NCBI RefSeq assembly: GCF_001698815.1
Contig: NZ_LGSI01000047.1
Location: 54,532-118,531 of the forward strand
Origin: Pseudomonas syringae
Lineage (GTDB): Bacteria; Pseudomonadota; Gammaproteobacteria; Pseudomonadales; Pseudomonadaceae
Direction: 5' to 3'
Length of the DNA stretch: 64,000 nt
Shown here: positions 49,668-57,564 of the stretch, one piece after another
Layout: every line of letters starts with the position of its first letter
Numbering within the stretch: position 1 is the stretch's first letter
The notes under the pieces: model-generated
What the model saw: the letters and a program-made list of their open reading frames with translations, nothing else
Databases searched by the model: none
Told to the model about the DNA's origin: nothing
Program-made: the position numbers and the translations under genes

Positions 49668-50768
49668 TCAGTGGGTCGACAGCAGCACCCGGGAATCCTC
49701 GCAGAAGCGTTCCCAGGCCGCTGCTGGTGCAAGGGCCTGGAACTGAGAGGCGGAAACATTGGCGCCGTCCTGTGCAACCAACGTTCCGATGGCTTTGACC
49801 CACGCGGCCACATCGGCGACCGGCACATAATAGCCAGCGTCGCCCAACTGCTCGCGAAACACCTCAAGATCGCTGACCAGCACCGGCACGCCGGCAATGA
49901 CCGCCTCTTGCAAAACCAGACCCAGGCCTTCTTCCCGGGAAGGAATCACCACCCAGTCGAAACCGCGATACAACTTGGCCAGGCCTGGCTTGTGGCCCGG
50001 CATGAACACCTTGCCGGTCAAACCCAGCTGTTTGACCTTGCGCTCAAGCGCGCCGCGATCAGGCCCTTCGCCAATGATCACCAGATTGAGATCGGGATGG
50101 CGCGGCAGCGATTGCGCGAAGGCGTCCAGCAAATAGTCGAAGCCCTTATCGGGAACCAGTCGCCCCACGGCACCGAGCACGCGAATGCCATCTACGGGCA
50201 AGTCCAGAACCTTGCGCGCCTGTTTGCGGTCCAGCAGCCGAATACAAAACGCTTCTGGCTCAAGTGCGCTGCGCAGCGCCTGCACTGGCAGTTTCAGATC
50301 CTCCTGCAACGCTACGGCCAGGGTTTGCGAGACGGCAGCCAGCGTCAGGCGCTCGGCCGGGAATTGACGAAACAGGGAGCGGTGTTGCTCGCGCAAGCGT
50401 GTGGCACCGTGGAAAACCACGACGGCGCGTACGCCCGGCATGTTTTTCAGGATAGGCAGCATCACCCGGGCGACGCCCAGGCCATCCAGCAAGACGACTT
50501 TCGCGCCGCTTTCCAGCAGCGCTTTGCGTAACCGTGCATGCATCCATGGCTTGAGCAAACGCCAGACGTGCCGTTCTTTAAGCAACCGTGACGAAAGCCG
50601 CCATTCGCGGGCGTCTTTTACAGGCTCGGAACAGTCGCTGATGTCTCCTTGGAGAAACCAGGTCTTGATCTCGATGCTCGGATCGAGTTGCGAGACAATC
50701 TGCTGATGCACCTTATGAACCGAGGAAAACGGCGAGCCGCTGGCCCACATCACGTTAATGATGCTCAT
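49668..50768 (-). CDS. GT4-family glycosyltransferase, LPS core (WapR position)
   Basis: 366 aa, GT-B fold. The C-terminal donor domain has VGAVGRLVPDKGFDYLLDAFA, LVIIGEGPDRGALE and SREEGLGLVLQEAVIAGVPVL with the E-x7-E element. The N-terminal acceptor domain has VVFHGATRLREQH. It matches the locus of PA5000 (wapR, a rhamnosyltransferase for core capping), but the sugar added here cannot be read from sequence. The start at the ATG at 50768 is preceded by about 240 bp without a gene. Confidence 0.85.
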   Translation of the reverse strand: MSIINVMWASGSPFSSVHKVHQQIVSQLDPSIEIKTWFLQGDISDCSEPVKDAREWRLSSRLLKERHVWRLLKPWMHARLRKALLESGAKVVLLDGLGVARVMLPILKNMPGVRAVVVFHGATRLREQHRSLFRQFPAERLTLAAVSQTLAVALQEDLKLPVQALRSALEPEAFCIRLLDRKQARKVLDLPVDGIRVLGAVGRLVPDKGFDYLLDAFAQSLPRHPDLNLVIIGEGPDRGALERKVKQLGLTGKVFMPGHKPGLAKLYRGFDWVVIPSREEGLGLVLQEAVIAGVPVLVSDLEVFREQLGDAGYYVPVADVAAWVKAIGTLVAQDGANVSASQFQALAPAAAWERFCEDSRVLLSTH

Positions 50769-51004
50769 CTGGTGTTGAGCCCCAATGCAGGCAAGCCAAC
50801 ATCCATCAAGGCGCGATCAATTATTGGTAAAGCCAATGCACACTCCAGACGGCAGCGTAAGCCCAGGTATTCACTCGTCCCGGTGAGCAATGCAACAGTG
50901 TGCGAGGCCGACGAGGGTACCCAGTGAAACCTGAAATAATAGGTATAAGCACAACACAAACAACACGCTGCATTAACAATCCGCAAGCAGGATCGTGCCT
51001 GAAT
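50769..51004. other. 236-bp gap inside the LPS-core gene run
   Basis: Separates two minus-strand glycosyltransferase genes that in related genomes are adjacent. I see no terminator, REP or convincing coding frame in it. It is more A/T-rich than its neighbours, which would fit a promoter for the downstream glycosyltransferase; no consensus stands out. Confidence 0.45.
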
Positions 51005-51961
51005 TCAGAAGCCCAGCGTCGTCCGCAGGCGCTCAAACCACTTCAAAGGTGAGGGCGTTCGAAGCGCAGGCTCAAGCTCTTTGACAATACGTTGGCCAAT
51101 CGTTGCAAAACTGAATTGCGACATTGCCAGATTACGGCCGTTGACGGCAATACGCGCCGCCAATTCGGGATCACCACGCAGTACGGCCAGCTTCCCCTGC
51201 AATTGCGCAATGCTGTTGTAGAACACCACGTTTTCCATATCCTGCAGACCCAAGGCGCGATTTTCGCCTTCACCTTGATCATAGGCCAGCAACACGCAGC
51301 CGCAGGCCATGGCCTCGAAATTCTTGATCATGTACTCGCCCATGCCGACATCGGCACTGACGAAAAAACGAATCCGGTTGAGCGTATCGCAGTACTCTTC
51401 GCCCGACTTGGTGCGCGTCACCACCAGGTTTTCCACCTGGCCCAACTCGTCCAGCAACGCCTTGCGCCCGCTGTACGCCACGCTGTTGGTACTGCCGACG
51501 AAGGCCAGCTCGATATCGCGCTCGCGCCCCTGATCCTGCAACAGGCTCTGGTCATAACCTTTGGGCACGAACACCGCGTCGAAACCTTCAGCCCGCAAAC
51601 GCTCGCTCACTATAAACCCGGAGCAGATCACTCGTACCCACGGCAGCTTCCGATAATGGGCGCTGAATTTTCCGGTGTACTTGCAGGAAATGTAGTTCTG
51701 ATAAGCATCGTGTTCGAGGATCACCAGATTGGGCACTGTGCGAATGAAAGCAACCTGACGGATTTCCTGTTTGAAGCGCAGGAAAAAGACGATGCGGTCG
51801 TACTGCGTAACATCCACTTCGCGCCGAAAGTAAGCCCGCAGATTTCTCTGCTCGGCGGACGTCAACCAGCGCAGATCACACTCGCAGTGCGCGGCGATGC
51901 CTTCATACAAGCGATCCAGAATGGCTCGTTGTTCTTTCTGGACCAGAAGTAGAACTTTCAT
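51005..51961 (-). CDS. Glycosyltransferase (Ssg/PA5001-like)
   Basis: 318 aa from the ATG at 51961 (MKVLLLVQKEQRAIL); longer in-frame starts overlap dnpA and lack similarity. The C-terminal half is a GT-B donor domain of the family 1/4 kind: ELAFVGSTNSVAYSGRKALL, VSADVGMGEYMIKNFEAMACGCVLLAYDQGE with the acidic E-x7-E-like segment. The N-terminal half is alpha/beta with LVILEHDAYQNY. By position it is PA5001, called ssg in some pseudomonads and tied to LPS and surface properties; function here is inferred. Confidence 0.82.
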   Translation of the reverse strand: MKVLLLVQKEQRAILDRLYEGIAAHCECDLRWLTSAEQRNLRAYFRREVDVTQYDRIVFFLRFKQEIRQVAFIRTVPNLVILEHDAYQNYISCKYTGKFSAHYRKLPWVRVICSGFIVSERLRAEGFDAVFVPKGYDQSLLQDQGRERDIELAFVGSTNSVAYSGRKALLDELGQVENLVVTRTKSGEEYCDTLNRIRFFVSADVGMGEYMIKNFEAMACGCVLLAYDQGEGENRALGLQDMENVVFYNSIAQLQGKLAVLRGDPELAARIAVNGRNLAMSQFSFATIGQRIVKELEPALRTPSPLKWFERLRTTLGF

Positions 51962-51989
51962 TATTTTCCTTGAACCGCAGCCTGCTGAA

Positions 51990-53399
51990 TCAGATGTCCT
52001 TGCGCCAGAACAGCTCATGGCGGCGAACAGCCTTTCTGTAGAATTCGTTTTCACCCTCTGCCGGCCAGCGTCGGCCAGCCAACGCACCTTGCAACCAGCG
52101 CCGCACTTTGCGCTTGAGCGGCATTGGCGGTTGCAGGTCGTGCATCATACCCAGCGCCATGGCTTTGTCGCGCTGCTGTGCGACAGTCAATTGCAGGCTG
52201 TAAGGCGTCAGTTGCAACTCGGCGTCAAAAACCGGCGGCAAACTGATGCCGCTATAGGCGTCGCCCATCGGCCAGCGATCATTGTCATGCAGATGATTGG
52301 CGTAGCCCAGAATCACCTGTGGCTGCCATTCCAGACCTTGCAACGCTTCGAGCACCGCAGCCTGGGCGCAGATATGGTCCGGATGAGGATCAATCGCCGG
52401 ATGGGGCATCACCAGCACCTCGGGTCGAGCACGCAAGAGCAGTGCCCGCAGATCAGCAAGCAGGTTATTCCAGGTCGGCGCACCGTCCACATCACCGGGT
52501 AACGGCAACAAATTGAACTGACGAAACAGCCGGGTATCGCTCAGATCGGCCTCGCGCGACGCCACGGGCTGATCTGGCGCAGCCTGCATCGCCGGCAGTT
52601 GCAGACAGAAATAGCCGAGCTGCACGCACTGTGCTTCTGGAACGCCGCCCCAACGTGGCACGGCGATGCTGTCCCAGGCACGCAGCCGGCCCTTGATTCG
52701 CGCGGCTTCGGCCCGGTCCATGCCCATCTGTTGATAATGCTCGGCTTCGATTTCACCTGCGGTCAGCGTCACGATCCAGGCATCCTGCGCCTGACTGTAC
52801 AAACCGAACGCCGCCAGCTCAGCATCGTCGGCATGAGGCGCGATCACCATGACTTTTTGCTGGCGGGCATCTGGATGACGAAACACCCAAAGCCGGGGGG
52901 TGCCGTGAAGACGACAGAAACGACCTTGCAGACGTAACGAGCCGTTGGCCAGCGCAGCGCCAAGCCCAGTGAGATTCAGATAACGCACGCCGTTTACGCC
53001 ACGTTCGAAAGCCTGGCAGTCCGCAACTTCAGTACCCAGCATTTCAACGACCGGATCCAGAAAACGTCCGAGCCAGGTGCTTTTGAGTTTTATCGCCAGG
53101 ATCAGGGTTTCATCGCCAGACAGCCGCAGGGGCGCGTCGATGCGCAGCTGTTCCCCGTCCAGGCTGACGCCTGCAACTTCGGCATCGACCGGAAAGTTGT
53201 ACTGATAATCGTCTCGAGGCGAGTAAAACAAGTGATCGGCAAACCAGGCTTCGTGAGCGATCCAGCCGACCAACGCCAGCAGCAGCGGCAACCACCACGC
53301 CACCAGTACGCCGACGACAATCAGCAACAGCAAGCCGATCAACAGCGCCACACGCTTGTTACGGCGATGGCGCTTGAGCAATTGCTGTTTACGGCTCAA
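51990..53399 (-). CDS. dnpA: DnpA-like PIG-L family deacetylase
   Basis: 469 aa. A basic N-terminus and one or two membrane helices (about 15-48, LLIGLLLLIVVGVLVAWWL) anchor it; a 170-residue beta-rich region follows, then the PIG-L catalytic domain: VIAPHADDAELAAFG (zinc His and Asp-Asp) and PAIDPHPDHICAQA (second zinc His and active His). The start is a TTG at 53399 overlapping the stop of the mig-14 gene (TTGA); no ATG lies near. PA5002 DnpA is a de-N-acetylase reported to affect persister numbers in P. aeruginosa; a similar role is inferred. Confidence 0.85.
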   Translation of the reverse strand: MSRKQQLLKRHRRNKRVALLIGLLLLIVVGVLVAWWLPLLLALVGWIAHEAWFADHLFYSPRDDYQYNFPVDAEVAGVSLDGEQLRIDAPLRLSGDETLILAIKLKSTWLGRFLDPVVEMLGTEVADCQAFERGVNGVRYLNLTGLGAALANGSLRLQGRFCRLHGTPRLWVFRHPDARQQKVMVIAPHADDAELAAFGLYSQAQDAWIVTLTAGEIEAEHYQQMGMDRAEAARIKGRLRAWDSIAVPRWGGVPEAQCVQLGYFCLQLPAMQAAPDQPVASREADLSDTRLFRQFNLLPLPGDVDGAPTWNNLLADLRALLLRARPEVLVMPHPAIDPHPDHICAQAAVLEALQGLEWQPQVILGYANHLHDNDRWPMGDAYSGISLPPVFDAELQLTPYSLQLTVAQQRDKAMALGMMHDLQPPMPLKRKVRRWLQGALAGRRWPAEGENEFYRKAVRRHELFWRKDI

Positions 53400-54292
53400 A
53401 TCTGGAATACCGGCACGGGGTTGCACCAACGATCCTTGTACTCGCGGTCGGCACGACCGAACGAGAAACGCAGCGGTTTGCCCAACGCGCGGGCATCTTC
53501 CCAGGCGCTTTGGGTGTTGAGAAAACTCAGCACGCTGCCGGGGCTGAAGTCCCGGGTTTCGGGGTCGACGCCACCGTTGACGTACTCGACGCTGATCCAC
53601 TCGGGTGCTTCGACGCGATACACCAACTGGATCGCGATGGGCGCGTCATTGAGAAACACCACCGAGCCGGTCAGGAATTCACGTAACAGCTCGATGACTT
53701 CGCTCATACGCTCAGCCCCCGTCGCCGGGAAACTCCAGCGGCGCTGGAACAGGTCGCAATACATGCGGGCCATTTCGGCACTGCTGAACTCGCTGACCGG
53801 ACGCACGATGCCACCAGCTTCTTCCAGCAGTCGCAGTTCGCGGCGCTGGTTGTAGCGAAACTTTTTCGACAGCTCTTCCGGGGTTCGCGCCATCGCCAGG
53901 GATTCAGCCTGAGGCTTGAAGGTCGTGACACGGCCTTCATTCAGTGCCGACAGATAACGCCCGCGATGCCGTACGGGCACCTGCACATCGGCGGCAATCG
54001 GCAGGATCAATTCGGCATTGCCCAGATCGAACAGGCCTTTTTTGCCTCGGCTTTTCAGCACGTCCTTGGACAGCGCCAGTGAGCGGCCCCAGGTGGGAAT
54101 CGCTGCCTTTATATCGCCGTCTTGCTCCCAACCCAGATAACGCACGGGAATTTCAGCCAGGCCGGCAAGGCGCTCGACCACCAAAGGATGCGTCGCCACG
54201 CTGCCACCGAAACGCTGCCAGGCCTGTTGATAAGCGTCGGCATCAATCTGGATCCAGCCACGCTCACGCCAGCCTCGCAATCGGTTGAGCAT
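53396..54292 (-). CDS. Mig-14 family protein (GNAT-like)
   Basis: 298 aa soluble or membrane-associated protein, starting MLNRLRGWRERGW. It matches the Mig-14 group (two GNAT-like folds, FemX/BioF2 relatives): LSKKFRYNQRRELRLLEEAGG, EMARMYCDLFQRRW and DFSPGSVLSFLNTQSAWEDA. In Salmonella and P. aeruginosa Mig-14 supports resistance to polymyxins and host peptides, mechanism unclear. Coupled both ways: ATGA with the upstream glycosyltransferase and TTGA with dnpA. Confidence 0.85.
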   Translation of the reverse strand: MLNRLRGWRERGWIQIDADAYQQAWQRFGGSVATHPLVVERLAGLAEIPVRYLGWEQDGDIKAAIPTWGRSLALSKDVLKSRGKKGLFDLGNAELILPIAADVQVPVRHRGRYLSALNEGRVTTFKPQAESLAMARTPEELSKKFRYNQRRELRLLEEAGGIVRPVSEFSSAEMARMYCDLFQRRWSFPATGAERMSEVIELLREFLTGSVVFLNDAPIAIQLVYRVEAPEWISVEYVNGGVDPETRDFSPGSVLSFLNTQSAWEDARALGKPLRFSFGRADREYKDRWCNPVPVFQI

Positions 54293-55422
54293 CAGGACTC
54301 CGCCGTCAGGCTGGTGACTTGCGGCAAACGCCAGAACACATCGCGCACGGCCTGATCGGAGAATCGCTCACGCAGGCGCAGCAACATCAAATCAGCACAC
54401 GCCTGCCGTTGCTCGGCATCCAGCGCAGACAAGTGCAGCAGGCCTTGCGCCAAACGTTCGTCATCACCCAACGGGAACAGCACGCCGACGCCTTCGACCA
54501 CTTCCTTGGCCCCGCCGCACGACGTGGCCAGCAGCGGCACGCCGGCCACCATGGCTTCCAGCAGAACCATGCCGAACGGTTCGTGGTCCGAGCTGAGGGC
54601 AAACAGGTCAAAGGCCTTGTAGTAACGACGCGCTTCCTGGACCTGCCCGAGGAACAGCACCTGGGAACCGATACCCAGTTCCAGCGCCAGCTCCTTGAGA
54701 TCCTGCTCAAGCCGACCCTTGCCGAGAATCACCAATTGGCTGTTCGACGGCAGGTCAGGCAATGCCTTGGCGAAACCGCGCAGCAGCGTGGCCTGATCCT
54801 TGTCCGGATGCAGACGCCCGACATTGCCGACGATCCAGGCTGACGGCGACAGGCCCAATTCTTCACGAGCCTGTTCGGCGGAAAACTGGCTGGCCTGCAG
54901 TTGTTCGATATCGATGCGGTTATAAAGCGTCTGAATGCGTCCGGTCGGCCACTTCGGCAGGCTGTTGCGCATGTCATCGCGCACCGCATCGGACACACCG
55001 AGCAAGCTCAGGCGCCAACGGAAAATTTGCGCGAAGAGTTTGCGGCTGCGGCGTTGATAATCGCCAAACGCGTGGTGCACACCAATCACCGGCAAGCGTG
55101 TTGCCAGCAGGGCGATGTACACCGGTTTGAAGCGATGGGCGATGCAGAAGCTGAAATCCCGCGACGCAACGATCTTGCGCAGGTCGCGGATCGCACGGAT
55201 TTTCAGGCCGCGAATGGCTTTGGAGCTGTGCTCCAGAAACAGCACTTCATCCGAGGCGCAGCCCGCCGCGACCTCGGCATCAGCGGCGCCGGTCAGGAAT
55301 ACCGTGGTGACACGATAGCCCTTGCCGGCGAACAGGCTGGCGTATTGCCGCGCGCAGTCCAGAAACGGTCCGTCATAGCCGTGACAGAACTGCAGCACAT
55401 GGCGCTCAGCCGAGCGTGTCAT
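54292..55422 (-). CDS. GT4-family glycosyltransferase, LPS core (WapH position)
   Basis: 376 aa GT-B enzyme. The N-terminal domain begins VLQFCHGYDGPFLDCARQYAS; the donor domain has VGNVGRLHPDKDQATLLRGFA, LVILGKGRLEQDL and SSDHEPFGMVLLEAMVAGVPLLA with the E-x7-E pair. The order matches wapH (PA5004), thought to add a hexose to the outer core; the exact sugar is uncertain. Its start overlaps the carbamoyltransferase 3' end by 17 bp. Confidence 0.86.
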   Translation of the reverse strand: MTRSAERHVLQFCHGYDGPFLDCARQYASLFAGKGYRVTTVFLTGAADAEVAAGCASDEVLFLEHSSKAIRGLKIRAIRDLRKIVASRDFSFCIAHRFKPVYIALLATRLPVIGVHHAFGDYQRRSRKLFAQIFRWRLSLLGVSDAVRDDMRNSLPKWPTGRIQTLYNRIDIEQLQASQFSAEQAREELGLSPSAWIVGNVGRLHPDKDQATLLRGFAKALPDLPSNSQLVILGKGRLEQDLKELALELGIGSQVLFLGQVQEARRYYKAFDLFALSSDHEPFGMVLLEAMVAGVPLLATSCGGAKEVVEGVGVLFPLGDDERLAQGLLHLSALDAEQRQACADLMLLRLRERFSDQAVRDVFWRLPQVTSLTAES

Positions 55423-57163
55423 AGGTTTCCACGCCGTCTTTGACCACCAGAATGTCTTCCATGATCAGGTATTCCAGGTCCGAGCCGAAGAACATGTTCA
55501 GCGCGTCGGTAGGCGAGCAGATCATCGGCTCACCGCGACGGTTCAGCGAGGTGTTCAGCGACACGCCGTTGCCGGTCAGGACTTCCAGAGCCTTCATCAT
55601 GTCGTAGTAACGCGGGTTGTATTCGCGTTTCAGCACTTGGGCGCGGGAAGTGCCGTCTTCGTGGACGACTTCCGGCACGCGGGTTTTCCACTCTTCCGCC
55701 ACTTCAAACGTGAAGGTCATGAACGGCGCCGGGTGATCGATTTTGATCATCTGTGGCGCGACGGTGTCGAGCATCGACGGGCAGAAAGGCCTCCAGCGCT
55801 CGCGGAACTTGATCTGATGGTTGATACGGTCAGCCACACCCGGGATGCTTGGGCAGCCAATGATCGAACGACCACCCAAGGCGCGCGGACCGAACTCCAT
55901 CCGACCCTGGAACCAGGCCACCGGATTGCCTTCAACCATGATTTTGGCGATGCGCTCAGGGGTATTTTCGATCTGGCGCCATACCGGTTTGCTCGGGTGA
56001 CGGGCGCAGGCAGCGATAACGTCTTCGTTGCTGTAGGACGGGCCGAGATAGACGTGTTCCATCTTCTCCACTGGCACGCCACGCGCATGGGACACATACG
56101 CCGCAGCGCCCACCGACGTGCCCGCGTCGCCGGAAGCCGGCTGCACGAACAGCTCTTTGACTTCAGGGCGCGCGATGATTTTCTGGTTCAGCTTGACGTT
56201 CAACGCACAGCCACCGGCGAAGGCAATCTTGCCGGTTTCCTTGAGGATGTCGCCCAGGTAGTGGTCCATCATCTGCAACGCCAGCTTCTCGAACAGCGCT
56301 TGCATGCTGGCGGCGTAATGGATGTACGGCTCGTCGGCCACGTCACCGACGCGTTTCGGGCCCAGCCACTCGATCAGTTTCGGCGAGAAGTAGAAGCCTT
56401 TGCCGTTCTCTTTATAGCGACGCAGGCCGATCACGTTGGCCAGCTCGGTGTTGATCACCAGTTCGCCATTCTCGAAGGTCGCCAGACGCGAGAAATCATA
56501 CTTGCTGGCATCGCCATACGGCGCCATGCCCATGACCTTGAACTCGCCATCGAGCATTTCGAAACCGAGGAATTCGGTGATCGCGCCGTACAGGCCGCCG
56601 AGGGAATCCGGATCGAAGAATTCCTTGATCTTGTGGATCTTGCCGTTTTCGCCATAGCCGAAGAAGGTCGTGGCGTATTCACCCTTGCCGTCGATGCCCA
56701 TGATCGCGGTTTTCTCTTGGAAACCGGAGCAGTGGTAAGCGCTGGAAGCGTGGGCCAGGTGGTGCTCCACCGGCTCGATCTTGATCTTTTTCGGATCGAA
56801 ACCCAGTTGCTCAAGGCACCAGACGATCTTGTTACGATAGCGCTTGTAGCGACGGTTGCCCATCAGCAGCGCATCGAGCGCACGATCCGGGGCGTACCAG
56901 TAACGCTTGGCGTAATGCCAGCGCGCCTTGCCGAACAGGCTGATAGGCGCGAAGGGAATCGCCACCACATCCACATCCGAAGGCTTGATACCCGCCTGCT
57001 CAAGGCAGAACTTCGCCGACTCGTAGGGCATGCGGTTCTTTGCATGCTTATCGCGAACGAAGCGCTCTTCTTCAGCCGCCGCGACGAGCTTGCCGTCGAT
57101 GTACAGGGCAGCGGAAGGATCATGGCTAAGGGCGCCGGACAGGCCAAGGATCGTCAATGCCAC
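55406..57163 (-). CDS. Carbamoyltransferase (NodU/CmcH family), LPS core
   Basis: 585 aa starting at a GTG at 57163 (read MALTILGLSGALSHDPSAA). The N-terminal Kae1/HSP70-like domain contains EPVEHHLAHASSAYHCSGF and MGIDGKGEYATTF (metal and nucleotide-binding), GGCALNVKLNQKI and the C-terminal domain YrdC-like region ends with LEVLTGNGVSLNTSLNRRGEPM. The family moves carbamoyl from carbamoyl phosphate to sugar hydroxyls. Pseudomonas core heptose carries a carbamoyl group, and the gene heads the LPS core run, so that acceptor is likely. Confidence 0.92.
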   Translation of the reverse strand: MALTILGLSGALSHDPSAALYIDGKLVAAAEEERFVRDKHAKNRMPYESAKFCLEQAGIKPSDVDVVAIPFAPISLFGKARWHYAKRYWYAPDRALDALLMGNRRYKRYRNKIVWCLEQLGFDPKKIKIEPVEHHLAHASSAYHCSGFQEKTAIMGIDGKGEYATTFFGYGENGKIHKIKEFFDPDSLGGLYGAITEFLGFEMLDGEFKVMGMAPYGDASKYDFSRLATFENGELVINTELANVIGLRRYKENGKGFYFSPKLIEWLGPKRVGDVADEPYIHYAASMQALFEKLALQMMDHYLGDILKETGKIAFAGGCALNVKLNQKIIARPEVKELFVQPASGDAGTSVGAAAYVSHARGVPVEKMEHVYLGPSYSNEDVIAACARHPSKPVWRQIENTPERIAKIMVEGNPVAWFQGRMEFGPRALGGRSIIGCPSIPGVADRINHQIKFRERWRPFCPSMLDTVAPQMIKIDHPAPFMTFTFEVAEEWKTRVPEVVHEDGTSRAQVLKREYNPRYYDMMKALEVLTGNGVSLNTSLNRRGEPMICSPTDALNMFFGSDLEYLIMEDILVVKDGVETYDTLG

Positions 57164-57564
57164 TAGGGTCTAGCCTCTTTAGTCTGCATGCAGGCGGCAG
57201 GCGCCTGAGAAAAATGTGTGCTCTCGCACGCGGGCGAGGAACAGCTAAAGCGCGGGATTATAGCGTAATGACAGGCGGATTTGCTTGTCAGTCCGCAAAT
57301 CCCGTACACGTCACCTGACTGAGCGACGCACTGGTCCAGGCCGGCTTCGGGGTTGATAACGGTGCAAAGCAGCGCCTGACCGCTCGCCGTGGCGAAATTC
57401 ACGACATTTATCGTAGGGCGTTTCCTAAAGGCCCTTTCGCGCATTGAGCGCACCCCACTCATCAGCCAATCTGCCGACCTCGCTCAGGGACCGGCGCAGG
57501 CACCTCGTGCTCAGCTTTCTGGATCCCGGCCCTTTATCTCGCCATCCAAGGCAAGGAGCCAGCA
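57164..57564. other. 401-bp gap at the core/accessory junction
   Basis: Lies between the divergent carbamoyltransferase and T6SS effector genes. A 99-codon minus-strand frame exists but has no ribosome site, family similarity or convincing composition, so it is not called. AAGGAG at about 57552 serves the effector. No REP or terminator seen. Confidence 0.5.

Noticed and set aside
55637..57166. 509-codon plus-strand frame opposite the carbamoyltransferase
   Set aside because: Antisense shadow; the minus-strand gene has clear family motifs throughout.
57163..57462. 99-codon minus-strand frame before the carbamoyltransferase
   Set aside because: No ribosome site, no family similarity and a poor coding composition; treated as intergenic.
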